In this document: positions 21,688 to 32,515 of the stretch, one piece after another | Layout: each line of letters begins with the position of its first letter | Position numbering within the stretch: the stretch's first letter is position 1 | DNA from: Eutypa lata | Taxonomy: Eukaryota; Ascomycota; Sordariomycetes; Xylariales; Diatrypaceae | Reading direction: 5' to 3' | Length of the DNA stretch: 64,000 nt | Assembly: GCA_022661535.1 (NCBI GenBank) | Contig: JAKULF010000006.1 | Coordinates: forward strand, 3,653,001 to 3,717,000 | The notes under the pieces: generated by a model | What the model saw: the letters and a program-made list of their open reading frames with translations, nothing else | Database searches by the model: none | What the model was told of the DNA's origin: nothing | Translations under genes and position numbers: made by a program

Positions 21688-23664
21688 TCAGCAGGTTTTG
21701 AATGCCGAGCCATCTGAGACAGAGCCTACGGAACCTTTAAGTGTACCGTAGGTCGAGACATTTAAATAGACATTCGCCTTACCGTCGAAGAACTCCTGCC
21801 ATGCTGTTGGACTCGAGAAGAGGGTCAGGCCCGGGAAGCTCCATTCAAAGACGAATTGTTCAGGCACAAAACTCTGTAGCTCAACGTTGGCATCACTCGA
21901 CTCCCAAAAGCACGTCGTGTTAGTTGGCTGCTCCGACTGAGACTGTTGGTGCTGTCGTAGCGCTCTCCCGTACTTCTCAAGACTCATACCAAGGACTTGC
22001 ACGTATACCCTACTATTGCTGCTGCCAGGGCATGTACCGGCGTTGCTCAGCTGTTGGTAGAGCTTGTTACCGTCCTCGAGGAGACGGTAATTGTCCTGGT
22101 CGCTTTCCGGGAGAAGACGGGTCAACTTGAGGACAAGGAGGAAACAAAACGCACACTTGGCCCACACAAAGTCCATGGCGAAACGAATGCTCTCTAGGTA
22201 GTAGCCGGGCTCCTCGAGGGTTGTTGCTAGATGCGCCTTCAGAGAGGCTTTCGCCATGGCGAGCAACTGCCGTCCAGCTGGGCTCATCGCATCGATATTT
22301 TCGATGCCGAGGCATTTCAGGGCCCGGAAATAGAACATGGCTTCGCACCAGTGCTTCTGTATCCGCAGGTTTACAAGAAACATTGGACGTTCGGCGACGG
22401 GAATTAGTGAGCTTTCCATATACGCCTTCCATTCACTGAACCAAAGGTCGATATCGATGCGTGCGTCACGGATTTCATCTAGAATGTCGTCGTCAGATCC
22501 GCCATCTTGCTGCTCCAGAGCATCATGAATTTTTGTTCGGAGGTAGTTGAGCTCGACTTGAGAAAGCAGGCGGAGGTCGAGTGGGGTTGTCTCTGGTTGC
22601 TGTAGAAGCACTCTGCATCTGTGTGCTGACTCCTTTGCCGCAAAAGCCGGCAGTTTTCCAGCATCAACCTGCAACATATTCTCAAGTACGACCAACTGAA
22701 ACCACGTCCGCGAACAGCGGACAAGGTGTGCCTTGTCAACCTGCAAAGCAGGGTTGGTTGCCATCAAAGAGGCTGTGAGCTCATTAAAGGCATTCGGAAG
22801 GTAGAGATCTAATGCTAGGCGAGTGGCGAACGACAGCACAAGGGATCTTTCCGGAGAATAACATGCAATTACTAGCAATGCCTGTACGGCTTCAAGAGAG
22901 GCCGTCTCGTGGGTTATGACGACCTGATTGAGCTGCTTTTTCAGCTCGAAGTTGAGCGCGTGCGGTAGTTGAGAGTCGGTGCCTGATACTGGGCATCCGA
23001 CAGTGCAAATCGCATTGAACAGGAAGCTGCTGCGGAGGCGGACGGATTCAAAGGTATCATAGATAGGGTCAAATACTGGGACGAAGCGGTCACAGCCTCG
23101 GAAGAACGAGTCCCAGAACACACGTGCCTGGCTGATGCTCATCAGCCCTTTGGTGATGAAATCCGACGATGAATCTTGACGTAGCTCAATCTGGGTTCGT
23201 TTCCGCTTTCTGCCCTCGCTTGGATGAAAAATTGGAGACGTGGCAGAGTTCCTGTTGATAGACGGCGATACCTGACTAAAAGAAGCGTTCTCAAGGGGAG
23301 GAGAACCTGAAGCCACATGCCCATAACCACCAGCGGCATTAACAGGTATATAGCTTCCCTGAGTGTGGGAGCTTTCCTTCTGCTGGGTTTGCAGGTAGGC
23401 AACCTGGTCCCTCAGGTGCAGAATCTCGGTCTCCAATCGCTCGAACCGCTCTTCGACTGGATCGGGAGGGCGGGTCACGTAGACACAATCCTTCCCTAAC
23501 TTTCCGCAACGTGTACATGGCCGTTGACCATCACATCGGAGCTTGGAATAGCGGCATGACCCACAAGCCTTGGGGATCCGCCTGATAGTGGGGACACTTG
23601 TTGTAGCCTGTGGGCTTGGAGTAGTGGTTGTGATGTCTTGTACCGAGCTCGCCGTGTCCTCCAT
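21688..23664 (-). CDS. Zn2Cys6 fungal transcription factor
   Basis: This is a single uninterrupted frame of 658 residues. The binuclear zinc cluster spans Cys34-Cys60 with spacing C-x2-C-x6-C-x5-C-x2-C-x6-C (ACGSCRYSKLRC...CTRCGKLGKDC). It is followed by a short leucine-rich coiled coil (about 70-95, EERFERLETEILHLRDQVAYL) that would allow dimerisation, then a long fungal-specific regulatory domain with the usual RSSFLFNAICTVG and LVLSFATRLALDLYLP segments. This family binds paired CGG-type half-sites in the nucleus and often controls neighbouring catabolic genes. It lies next to an MFS transporter and a GH31 glycosidase, so it is the likely regulator of that set (inference). A perfect palindrome CCCCATGGGG lies about 160 bp upstream of its ATG. 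Confidence 0.92.
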   Translation of the reverse strand: MEDTASSVQDITTTTPSPQATTSVPTIRRIPKACGSCRYSKLRCDGQRPCTRCGKLGKDCVYVTRPPDPVEERFERLETEILHLRDQVAYLQTQQKESSHTQGSYIPVNAAGGYGHVASGSPPLENASFSQVSPSINRNSATSPIFHPSEGRKRKRTQIELRQDSSSDFITKGLMSISQARVFWDSFFRGCDRFVPVFDPIYDTFESVRLRSSFLFNAICTVGCPVSGTDSQLPHALNFELKKQLNQVVITHETASLEAVQALLVIACYSPERSLVLSFATRLALDLYLPNAFNELTASLMATNPALQVDKAHLVRCSRTWFQLVVLENMLQVDAGKLPAFAAKESAHRCRVLLQQPETTPLDLRLLSQVELNYLRTKIHDALEQQDGGSDDDILDEIRDARIDIDLWFSEWKAYMESSLIPVAERPMFLVNLRIQKHWCEAMFYFRALKCLGIENIDAMSPAGRQLLAMAKASLKAHLATTLEEPGYYLESIRFAMDFVWAKCAFCFLLVLKLTRLLPESDQDNYRLLEDGNKLYQQLSNAGTCPGSSNSRVYVQVLGMSLEKYGRALRQHQQSQSEQPTNTTCFWESSDANVELQSFVPEQFVFEWSFPGLTLFSSPTAWQEFFDGKANVYLNVSTYGTLKGSVGSVSDGSAFKTC

Positions 23665-24238
23665 CTCCGGGTGTTGGAGACATACACCCTTACTGACGAC
23701 TCTCTCGTTGGGGGAGAATGATATTTATTGTGATTGATTTGTGAGAGATGATGGAGGTGGGTGGCTACAGAAATGTGGAAAAGAAAGGTGGAGGTGATAT
23801 CTCTGGTTAGTGCTGGGGGCTTTTCCCCATGGGGAACCCCATTCCTTTTAATGGGAATAGTGCGGAGATTCTGTCCATTACGCATCCCTATACTATACCG
23901 ACATAGTATAAAAACATCGTGTTCGGATTATGTACTGTTCCGTACAATTCCTATAGGATTCCACACGGGCGGAGCGAAAACAACACTACGTCGAAGGATG
24001 GAGGAAGCTAACATTAAATATCTCTGCGTAATATATCTTGGCTGCTTGGCTGTTATATAACCCTGACTATGCCTTGGACCACTAGTGCTATTTTATTATA
24101 GGTACATTTAGGCCTACGAAGTGTTGTTTAAGATTTCATGGCGCTCGCGGTGGAGGTCACGATGCATCGTGTTAGTCGACCTACGGGCAAACCATGACCT
24201 GACAAAAATGACTAAGTCGATCATACTATCCCCACACT
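23665..24238. promoter_or_regulatory. Upstream region of the Zn2Cys6 gene
   Basis: This non-coding interval lies between the tandem MFS and regulator genes. It contains the palindrome CCCCATGGGG at 23825-23834, also found upstream of the MFS and GH31 genes. Its reading on both strands would suit a dimeric regulator. Confidence 0.45.
23825..23834. promoter_or_regulatory. Palindromic motif CCCCATGGGG, candidate operator
   Basis: This 10-bp perfect palindrome lies upstream of the Zn2Cys6 gene. The same word recurs at 26102-26111 and, with one change, at 26133-26142, all within one putative cluster. Its function is inferred from this distribution only. Confidence 0.45.
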
Positions 24239-25938
24239 TCAGTATGTGTAGATAAAATCCTCGTTCTCAAAATCAGTCCGATCATCAAGTGACCGATCTG
24301 CCACTTCAACTTCTTCCGTTTGATGCTTATCATCCCCTTCTTGTTGCGCAGTGACCTTGTTCATAGATTTGTCCACAACATTTGCGTCCTTGCCCATTGC
24401 CGTTCTCCGCGCAGCCTGCTTCTTATTACGCCATACGAGGTAACCCCACTGCGGGATGTACAGAAATATGAGGACTATGAAGAGCGCCAGGTTTGAGATC
24501 AAACCACGACGATACAGGGGCTTCTCAGCTGGCGTATACAAAGTGGGACCCAGGATGTTGCCGGCTGATTGAGCGAGGATGAGGGCAGCCGTTGTGGTCT
24601 TCTTTTTCGTTTCTCCTGCCGTATTACCGGCAGACCAGGAATAGATGAGAGGGGTGATACCAGGGTAAACAGATATCAGATAGTAGGCAACCAACAACGG
24701 CGCCTTGTGGCCGGCCCCGCGAGGGAGGAAAAGTAGCATCAAGCAGCCAACGATTGGTGGGATGCTGAGAAACATGAGGACAGGAGCCTTCCTGCCAATC
24801 TTAGTCGCGGCCCATGCGCCCCCCAGCGTAGCGACAATCTGCACGGCGCCGAAAGGGATGTTGAAAAGGATCGTCTCGAAGGGCCCGTAGCCGAACGACT
24901 GGATGATCAAAGGGCCAAAGGTTGAGATGCCACCAGAAGGTACGGAAATAGAGAACATCATGATCGCCCAGTTCCACGTCTTGAAGTCCAAGGCGGCTTC
25001 CCTGACGTGCGCCCACTTCCAAGAATAGTTCTCGATGCCCATCTGGTTCTGTCGCAACCTCTCAATCGCGATCAGCTTCTCCTCCTCGGTCAGGATCTTC
25101 GTTTTGGTGGGACTGTCTGGCATCATGAAGAGCACCACGAACGAATAGCCGACCGTGATCAGACCGAAGAAGAGGAAGATAATCTGGTAGCTATGCAAAC
25201 TCGGGCTGTTGATATGACCGAGGCCGTAAGTTATGAGGGATCCGAACATGTTGGTAATGCCGCTGCAAAACGTTAGATCATTTGCGTCTTGGACAAGCAA
25301 CTGGGTAGCCAAACTTACTTCATAGCGTACCACGCACCCAAACGGACAGGCTGCTCCCGCCTGCGCCACCACATCTGAGTGACGGCAATGAATGTCGGTG
25401 CAACGCCAGCTTCGAAGAGACCAAGTAGAGTGCGGGCGGCCAGCAAGCCCCCAAAGTTGTGGGCTGCTGGCATGATGGATAAGACAGCCCCCCATAGAAA
25501 TACAGTCCCCGCCAGGAACTTTCCCAAGGGGAGTTTGACCAAGCACCAGGCAACAAGAGGCTGCGCAACAAGCTGGGCCGCATACACGCAAGACCCGAGC
25601 CAAGAATACTGATCTCCAACGAGACCAGTATCGTCAATTAAGCCGAAAACCGAGGCGTATGCAAGCGTGGATTTGTCTAGAGCCTGTAGGAAATAGACGA
25701 AAAGAATCACTGGCAGGACTCTCATATCGATCTTTCGGCAGACACGCTTGTTGTTCTCCGGCGTGAGCTCAATCCGGTGACCGACGCGCTCCAAGAGCTC
25801 TTTGGCGCGGTCTTTATCCTTGTCGCTCATGTTGATATTGTCAAGACCGTGAGTGACATCTTGATCCTTTTTGGTGGTGGATGATGCATTGGGGGCTGGC
25901 GTGGTCGAGATGGTGTCCTCCATAGCTGAGTGGCTCAT
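24239..25938 (-). CDS. MFS transporter, DAL5/TNA1-like anion:cation symporter family
   Basis: Two exons (25319-25938 and 24239-25262) separated by a 56-nt intron (GTAAGT...GCAG) join in phase inside AMNGITNM and give 547 residues. Seen: an acidic cytosolic N-terminus; the first helix segment VCRKIDMRVLPVILFVYFLQALDKSTLAYASVFGL; the motif YSWLGSCVYAAQLVAQPL; a cytoplasmic loop PDSPTKTKILTEEEKLIAIERLRQNQMGIEN; and twelve predicted hydrophobic segments. This is the fungal allantoate/nicotinate-permease-like family in the plasma membrane, which takes up small organic anions and a wide range of other solutes. Adjacent to an intracellular GH31 enzyme, it may import a glycoside or acidic sugar (inference). 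An alternative start is Met6. Confidence 0.9.
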
Positions 25939-26726
25939 GTTTGGGGAGGTGGGTGATGTTACAGCAGCTACCTATCACTGCAGGATACTCGCATAGAGAA
26001 GATGTCGATCGGTAATCGTCCTGCCACGCGGGTTGGACCACCTTTTAAACCAACCAACTCATTAGAAAGCCATCCAAAGCCTTTCTCCAAAACATGTCCT
26101 ACCCCATGGGGCGTCGCGTTGGTTAGCTCGTACCCCGTGGGGAGGTACCTCGCTCCACAAAATGCCCCTGATTTGAGGAATAATCATGTACGACGTGAAA
26201 CGTCGGCGATACGGACCGTAGGTACACTAGGCTGTAGGCCTGGCTAGGTGAGGTTTTCGCTGCTGGGCGACGATGGATTTTGCGGGGGGCCGAGATGTTA
26301 ATCAGGTAGAAACTTGATGAGATCGTGGGGAGAGTCGGTGGGGCTATGTGGCATTACCCCAATCTACCAAGCTATTGAAGACTCCATCTTGGATGATAGC
26401 ACGTCTGATGGTGTGGTCAATGTGGTCTAGTAAGTCTTGGGTTAATCCGAGACGTCAGCATTGTAGATGCGTTTCCCGACTGGTAATCGGACTTGGCAGC
26501 CGAAATCCGACGCCCAGTCGACACGCTCACGCCATGACGACCACATGACCGTCGGTCACCGTTCCGTACGAAATAACAAGAGAGCAACGGGACGTGTCTA
26601 TCGGATAGTTAAATATAGAGGCGATGGCTTTATCTAGTTACGGTAAGATGGAAGGATTCCGATAGATAAGACGGTTCATACAGGCTTGTCGAACTAGAAC
26701 TATATCGTGCTCAAATATCATACACA
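25939..26726. promoter_or_regulatory. Divergent promoter region of MFS transporter and GH31 gene
   Basis: This is 0.8 kb of non-coding DNA between head-to-head genes. Two related palindromes, CCCCATGGGG (26102-26111) and CCCCGTGGGG (26133-26142), are centred 31 bp apart, about three helical turns. They lie 160-210 bp upstream of the MFS ATG. The second contains GTGGGG, which also fits the CreA carbon-repressor consensus SYGGRG. Confidence 0.5.
26102..26142. promoter_or_regulatory. Paired palindromes CCCCRTGGGG, candidate operators
   Basis: Sites at 26102-26111 and 26133-26142 sit on the same helical face (31-bp centre spacing) in the divergent MFS/GH31 promoter and match the palindrome upstream of the regulator gene. 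They are candidate binding sites for the cluster regulator or for carbon control. Confidence 0.45.
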
Positions 26727-29258
26727 ATGCCACAACAAGAAGAAGTGCCCAGCAAATGGGCTGGAGACGCTACCATCACCAAGGCTAACAACGTAATCTC
26801 CCTTCAAGCCCAGTCAAGGCAAGGCACGACCAATTTCACGTTCGAGGCTGTCCGCCCGGGGATCTTTAGGACTCGCTTTTGGTCCTCCAAGTTGCCACTA
26901 CCTCCGTACCGCAACCTAAAGGAGCCTGCAAGCACACCAACGTCGTCGTTTGACCAAATATCAGACACGGCCTCGACAATTCATGTCGAAAATGTGGAAG
27001 CGACAGTGGATTTCTCTGGAGCGCCTGTCGTTTCTCTCCGCTTCGAAGACAGGCAAACACCAATTCATGCAGACCTGCCAGACCGTTCCTACGTCCTCGA
27101 CGGTGATGGTGTCGCGCATTACATGCGTCACGACCGGGAGGCGCTACACGTGGGACTCGGGGAGAAAGCAGCGCCGATGGATCTGACTGCAAGGTCTTTC
27201 ATCTTGTCAGCAACAGACTGCTTCGGGTATGATGCGAACCGAACAGATCCGATGTATAAGCATATCCCGCTCCTGATAAAGGCCACACCAGAGGGCGTTG
27301 TGGGCATTCTGTCAACATCTCACGCCCGTGGCTTCTGGTCCGTTGGTTCGGAGATTGACGGACTCTGGGGCCACTTCAAGGTCTATCGCCAGGAGTACGG
27401 TGGTCTCGAGGAGTATTTGATGGTCGGTAAGACGCTGAAGGATGTTGTGCGGCTGTACGCAGACCTCGTAGGGCGCCCTTTGTTGCCACCACGCTGGGCG
27501 TTTGGGTATATCTCTGGAGGGTACAGGTACTGTTCAATAGATGACCCTCCTGCGCACCAGGCGCTCGCCGAGTTTGCCGAGAAGCTGAAAGAGCACGACA
27601 TCCCCTGCTCGGCCCATCAAATGAGTTCTGGCTACTCCATAGCGGACGTAGAGCCGAAAGTTCGCAACGTGTTCACCTGGAACAGACACCGCTTCCCAGA
27701 CCCGGAAGGTTTCCTGGAGAAGTATCACGCTCAGGGTATCCGGCTGCTGGCCAACATCAAGCCTTTCATCCTCGCATCACACCCAGACTTCGAACATCTG
27801 AAAAAGAACAAGGGTATGTTCACAGACCCGGCTACCGGCGAAATGGGCACAATGAAGCTTTGGAGTGCCGGTGGTGGCGAATCAGGCCTCGGAGGCCATC
27901 TGGACTTTACGTCTAGGGCTGCCTATGATTGGTGGTGTAAGGGCGTTCAGATGCTTAAGAAGCAAGGCGTCGATGCCATGTGGAATGATAACAACGAGTA
28001 CACGCTCCCCGATGATAACTGGACTATGGCTCTTGATGAGGAGCTGTCAGGTCAATCGAAAGAGCGCAATCACGTCGGCCTCTGGGGCCGGGCACTGCAT
28101 TGTGAACTGATGGCCAAGTCATCGTATGAAGGCCTGTTGAAGGTCGCCCCGAACGAGCGCCCCTTCGTCCTCACCAGGAGCGGCACACCGGGCACCTTCC
28201 AATACGCAGCTTCGTCTTGGAGTGGTGACAACATGACCAGCTGGGAATCCATGAAAGGAGCTAACGCGATCTCACTGACTGCCGGGATGTCGTTGATTCA
28301 CTGCTTCGGACATGACATTGGTGGCTTTGAAGGACCACAGCCATCGCCCGAGCTACTACTGCGATGGATTCAACTGGGGATCCACTCTCCTCGATTCGCC
28401 ATCAATTGCTTCAAGACCTCGCCGCAGGACAACCAGGCTGGAGATGTTATCGAGCCTTGGATGTATCCGGAAATCACACCCAATGTCAGGGCCGCGATTA
28501 AGAGGCGATATGAGATGGTACCGTACATCTACTCGCTTGCTTTAGAGGGGCACCTCACAGCTGCTCCGCCGCAACGGTGGGTCGGCTGGGGCTACGAAAG
28601 CGACCCAGAAGTGTGGACAAAAATCCTCAAGGATGGAGAAGAACAATATTGGTTTGGCGACTCGCTCATGATCGGCGGTGTATACCAACCTAACGAGACC
28701 AAGGCTCGGCTGTACTTGCCCCGCAAGAACGGCGAGAATTTTGACTACGGATTCGTCAACACAAACGCACCATATGAGCACTTCGCGTCTGGTCAGTGGG
28801 TGACCATTGACTCCCCATGGCGGAGCAGCATCCCAGTGCTGGCCAGGATAGGCGGTGCGGTGCCCGTGGGTAGGAACGTGCAAACTCGCACTGCTGGTGA
28901 TAAGAGCCAGGCAGCTACACTTCCTGAAGACGACTATCGAGGCGTGGAGATCTTCCCTCCTAAGGGGAGCTCACACGGCCAGGTCTTCTCCAACACATGG
29001 TATGACGACGATGGCTTCTCGCCAGAAGAGAACATCTCTTCGTTTACGGTCACCTACAGCTCAACCGAAGAGAAGGTAACCGTCGGCTTTCAACAGGCGG
29101 AGGGAAATTCGGTGGAACTGCCATGGCTACACTCGTTGACGTTCATCCTGCTGCCTGGGGACGAACGGTTCTTGGTCTCAGAGCAGGGTCTGCCACTGAC
29201 TCGGCTTGGGAATGATACCAAAGGCCGGCCGTGTTTTCTCATGAGTCTTAACAGCTAA
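26727..29258 (+). CDS. Glycoside hydrolase family 31, intracellular alpha-glucosidase/alpha-xylosidase type
   Basis: This single exon encodes 843 residues. The GH31 core shows the substrate-loop region PLLPPRWAFGYISGGYRYCSIDDPPA, the catalytic nucleophile in MWNDNNEY (Asp about 421), the acid/base in SWSGDNMTSW (Asp about 501), and the C-terminal IHSPRFAINCFKT and PYIYSLALEGH segments. GH31 enzymes are retaining alpha-glycosidases acting on alpha-glucosides, alpha-xylosides or sulfoquinovosides. Specificity cannot be read off here. There is no signal peptide, so it should act in the cytosol on an imported substrate. That fits the divergent MFS transporter and nearby Zn2Cys6 regulator. GC-rich codon use is like the other core-type genes of the window. 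Confidence 0.93.
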   Translation: MPQQEEVPSKWAGDATITKANNVISLQAQSRQGTTNFTFEAVRPGIFRTRFWSSKLPLPPYRNLKEPASTPTSSFDQISDTASTIHVENVEATVDFSGAPVVSLRFEDRQTPIHADLPDRSYVLDGDGVAHYMRHDREALHVGLGEKAAPMDLTARSFILSATDCFGYDANRTDPMYKHIPLLIKATPEGVVGILSTSHARGFWSVGSEIDGLWGHFKVYRQEYGGLEEYLMVGKTLKDVVRLYADLVGRPLLPPRWAFGYISGGYRYCSIDDPPAHQALAEFAEKLKEHDIPCSAHQMSSGYSIADVEPKVRNVFTWNRHRFPDPEGFLEKYHAQGIRLLANIKPFILASHPDFEHLKKNKGMFTDPATGEMGTMKLWSAGGGESGLGGHLDFTSRAAYDWWCKGVQMLKKQGVDAMWNDNNEYTLPDDNWTMALDEELSGQSKERNHVGLWGRALHCELMAKSSYEGLLKVAPNERPFVLTRSGTPGTFQYAASSWSGDNMTSWESMKGANAISLTAGMSLIHCFGHDIGGFEGPQPSPELLLRWIQLGIHSPRFAINCFKTSPQDNQAGDVIEPWMYPEITPNVRAAIKRRYEMVPYIYSLALEGHLTAAPPQRWVGWGYESDPEVWTKILKDGEEQYWFGDSLMIGGVYQPNETKARLYLPRKNGENFDYGFVNTNAPYEHFASGQWVTIDSPWRSSIPVLARIGGAVPVGRNVQTRTAGDKSQAATLPEDDYRGVEIFPPKGSSHGQVFSNTWYDDDGFSPEENISSFTVTYSSTEEKVTVGFQQAEGNSVELPWLHSLTFILLPGDERFLVSEQGLPLTRLGNDTKGRPCFLMSLNS

Positions 29259-30668
29259 GCTAGTGGAAGCAATAAGCGTTAAGGTGATGAGTACGCTTTT
29301 TCTAGACAGGATGACCGTATATGGAGTGGGGATTTAACGGCAATAGATAGGAGAGGAAAGTAAGTAGTAACGGAGTACTTTAGAATACACTGGCGAGGGA
29401 GACAAGTGTAAATAGATGTCCATAAAATCAAGCCTGAAACACTTATAGATCAAAGGGTGTCAGGTGATAAGGTAAACCTAGCTACCTTCGAGTTAGTGTC
29501 GACCCTCTAATGTATATAGAGGGGACTTCACCCCCTAGATTTTAGGAATGTCAAGTGCTCCTGGTCCTTTTCACCGCACCTCATACAAGTCTTTCTGTCT
29601 TCCACTCTGCTGCACAAAATACCCTGCCTTCTTATACTGCGTAAGTACTTCCCCTAATATGTCTACTCTCTTATGATATATTGGACATGAAAGTCCTGTG
29701 ACTAATTTCGCCGCGACCCTTTTAAGTTTATGTTTTTCCCCCGGAATCTGCTCCTCCTGGGATAAAAGTGCCATCTAAATTCTCGCAACCACAGATGCCG
29801 TCATCAGGATTACGAATACATCCGGTCCCAAAACCCGAGTCCTCACTGCTGCCATCCCATAAAAATGTTTAACAGTTGTCATCCATATTAGCCATATCCG
29901 AGGCAGCAAGAGCGTCACAAGTTGTAAAAGCTACACGCTCCATATGGCGCACCACGGGATGAATCGTACTAAGAGTCAGCGACAAAGACGGCAAATATCC
30001 GAGTCGTTTTACTAAATGGAACCGCTTAATTCTTCCGTCGTTAAAATCGTGTATCTCCGTTAGCATTCAGTTTTATGTTGGACCTATAACAATGTATCTC
30101 AATTTTCCCTAACCCCCTATTTAACTTTCACAATCACGTAGTCTAGTGGTACCTGTTTTTAGGTTGTTAGTCTGGCATAGAGGTTTGTCATTTGCATTGC
30201 CGAATCCCAAGACCTCCAATCGTGGGGCCTTCTATTCCGCATAGGCATCATTTGTAAGCAATATTCACCTCTACCAACCCATGCTACCTCCCATCCCTGC
30301 AGGCCTCCCCCCTTGCGCACGCGGGCTCCATAGTTTCAGAGAAAGTGCAGCGAGCCCTGCACACATCAGCACGCAGTGTCGTGTGGTTTAATAAAGTCAT
30401 TCCTTCTCCACAAGCCCCCAATTCCATCTGACGTCAATCCATGCGCCTTCACGATCCTAATCTGACTTCCAGCGCGGTTGATCCAGGTAGAACATAACCG
30501 AAACCGATGAGGAGGCAGCCAGAACTGTGAACACATACTAGATAGGGTCACTCCGCTATCAGCAAAGATGAGTTCCGTCAAAGTCCTAAAAACCCTCGGT
30601 GTGGGAAAGGTATATCAACTAGTACATGAGTCGAATAAACGGGCGACTAACGGTCCTAGGGCATAACA
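29259..30668. other. Intergenic DNA with short unassigned frames
   Basis: Minus-strand frames at 29571-29774 (67 residues), 29869-30066 and 30366-30581 have ATG starts but no recognisable domain. They may be remnants of one degraded gene. A tRNA-like A-box sequence lies near 30132-30215. Confidence 0.35.
30132..30215 (+). other. tRNA-like relic with perfect A box
   Basis: TAGTCTAGTGG at 30139-30149 matches the Pol III A box and is the D-arm start typical of tRNA-Glu/Asp. About 58 nt on, TTGCCGAATCC stands where a B box should be but lacks the GTTC core. No acceptor stem forms. It is a pseudogene or SINE fragment, not a functional tRNA. Confidence 0.35.
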
Positions 30669-31305
30669 ATGGACATCACTGTCAACGAATCCGAGCCAGA
30701 GGGTTCAATTGATAGATATGCCATGGATACAACCTGTACCGGTGAGGAGGTTCTCCACATCCCACCGCATTGGCATAAAGTTAGTGTAGTGAATGAGAGG
30801 GGGGAGACGACGACAAGTCCGGTGATATCCCATCTGTCTAGATGCTGAAATGCGCATAACTTGCCTAGAATCACGCGGAGCATATTAGCATCGTCCAGGG
30901 TAGGATGGAAGTCACCATCAACGGGGACAAGGTAATTCTGAAAGCTGGCGATCCCGCCGTGCTCGTGCCGCGTCGCGTCGTGCACAGCATCAAGGGCTTC
31001 CCAGACGAGAAGCTCATTTTCCGGGAGAGACCTGACCCTGCTGGGTCGAACTTTTATTGCAGGTTCTTCAACGATGTTTTTTCGACAGGGGAATTCGGGG
31101 GCTTCTGGCACATCCTGAGGGCATTCTACGATGGGGATTCATACCTTGCGTTGCCTCTGTATTTCCGATTCTTCGATGAATTGGTTAGTTTTCAAGCCTA
31201 AAACGTTGCGTTATATTCACTCTCTAATGACTTTTACTCAAGTTTATCTTGGTATTTGGAGGTATTGCGCATCTATTCGCACCCCCAAAGCTGGAAAAGT
31301 TATAG
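30669..31305 (+). CDS. Single-domain cupin protein
   Basis: Three exons (30669-30779, 30869-31183, 31243-31305) give 162 residues. The cupin metal site is seen as IPPHWHKNHAEHISIVQG (motif 1: two His spaced HxH plus Glu, split by the first intron) and PRRVVHSIKG (motif 2 His). Between them lies the strand MEVTINGDKVILKAGD. The C-terminal half has RERPDPAG, FFNDVF, GGFWHILRAFYDGDSYLALPLYFRFFDELFILVFGGIAHLFAPP, as in uncharacterised fungal cupins. The third exon is supported by exact in-phase continuation of this conserved tail. Skipping it would end the protein early at 31201. No signal peptide is present. The metal and substrate are unknown. Confidence 0.82.
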
Positions 31306-32515
31306 AGACCAACGCTTTAGCTGAGTGGCTAGTTTTGGTTACCATCCCTGAATACCGTCCCTGGATACCGACCTTATTGACGCCCTACGGGCCGACTCTT
31401 CACCGCAGTGGTGGTTTTTTTACATCAACATACTGCTAAGGTCTCTCTGTCTCATCAAATGTTCCCGTCTTGATGGAGCGGATTGTACCTACTTACGATG
31501 CATGCTCTATGATACATATCGACACCAGGTAGAATGCAAGCATACATTTCAAAGCCCCATACTCAGAAGACCAAACATACAATCACCTCCAGACCCTAAC
31601 CTCCCAGAAAGACAGTCCTACGAGACATGTTTGAAGATGAAGCCTCAGCATCGGCAAAATTGGAACGGCAAAAACGAACTAGTCCATGGCAAATGTTGAG
31701 ACGCCTAAGAAAATGGCATCAATGATAACATGCAAGATGTAGCTGATGGCACGACCAACGCACATTTACCTCGAGTAAAACATAACTTCCCATGATTCAG
31801 AACGTATGTATGCCACCAAACGGTGCCGCATTTATCGAACCACCAGATCATTCAGTACACTTTCAACATGTGTGACCTAGAAAGCCGAAATCATGAAGCA
31901 CTCACTATACTAGAAGTCGAAGGGGGTAAAAAAAAGGGGGGAAATCCCAAGACGATGATGGGATTGTATTGATTGCTAGAAGTAGCAAGTAATAAATAAA
32001 TAAACAAGAGTAGCCACGGAAGTCCAAAAAACAAAACAAAGGTGTCTCCTTAACAAACAAACGTTTCCCCTTTTCCTACTACCAGTAAGTAAACCGGGAA
32101 GAGGAAAATAGCCTAGGCCAGTTGACTGTTCTCCCTTCCCCTGCCCTCCCCTCATCGCTCGTTGGTTCGTCGTATGCCATTCCTTCCCCCCAGTGATATT
32201 TGGGTAAGTGGGTAGATGGATGGTAGGTAGGTAGGTAGGTAGGTAGGTAGGTATGCAGGTAGTAGTAGTAGCAGCATATGATGAAATTTCTCAGGATAGG
32301 AAAATCTCATACAGTCTGCTTCTACTGCCACTGCTATGTTCCTACAAAACGGACCCTTTCCCCCATTGCTCACTTTCCTTCCCTCCTTTCCTTCCTGCCC
32401 CGAACACGTCCTCATTACTACACGCGCAGATAGGTACACACATACATATCTAAGTACCTATCGAGTTTTACGCCTCCCTCCCCCGTGTTTTCATCTTCCT
32501 CCATACACCACGCTT
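31306..32515. other. Intergenic DNA between convergent cupin and CYSTM genes
   Basis: No supported gene. It includes the 3' flank of both genes and a (GGTA)n microsatellite at 32222-32253. Confidence 0.45.
32222..32253. repeat. (GGTA)n microsatellite, about 8 units
   Basis: A perfect tetranucleotide run in the 3' flank of the CYSTM gene. Confidence 0.9.

Noticed and set aside
22067..22432. 121-codon minus-strand frame within the Zn2Cys6 gene
   Set aside because: It overlaps the clear 658-residue frame on the same strand in another phase and looks like a shadow of it.
30656..31111. 151-codon minus-strand frame
   Set aside because: It lies opposite the cupin gene, whose spliced plus-strand frame has conserved metal-site motifs.
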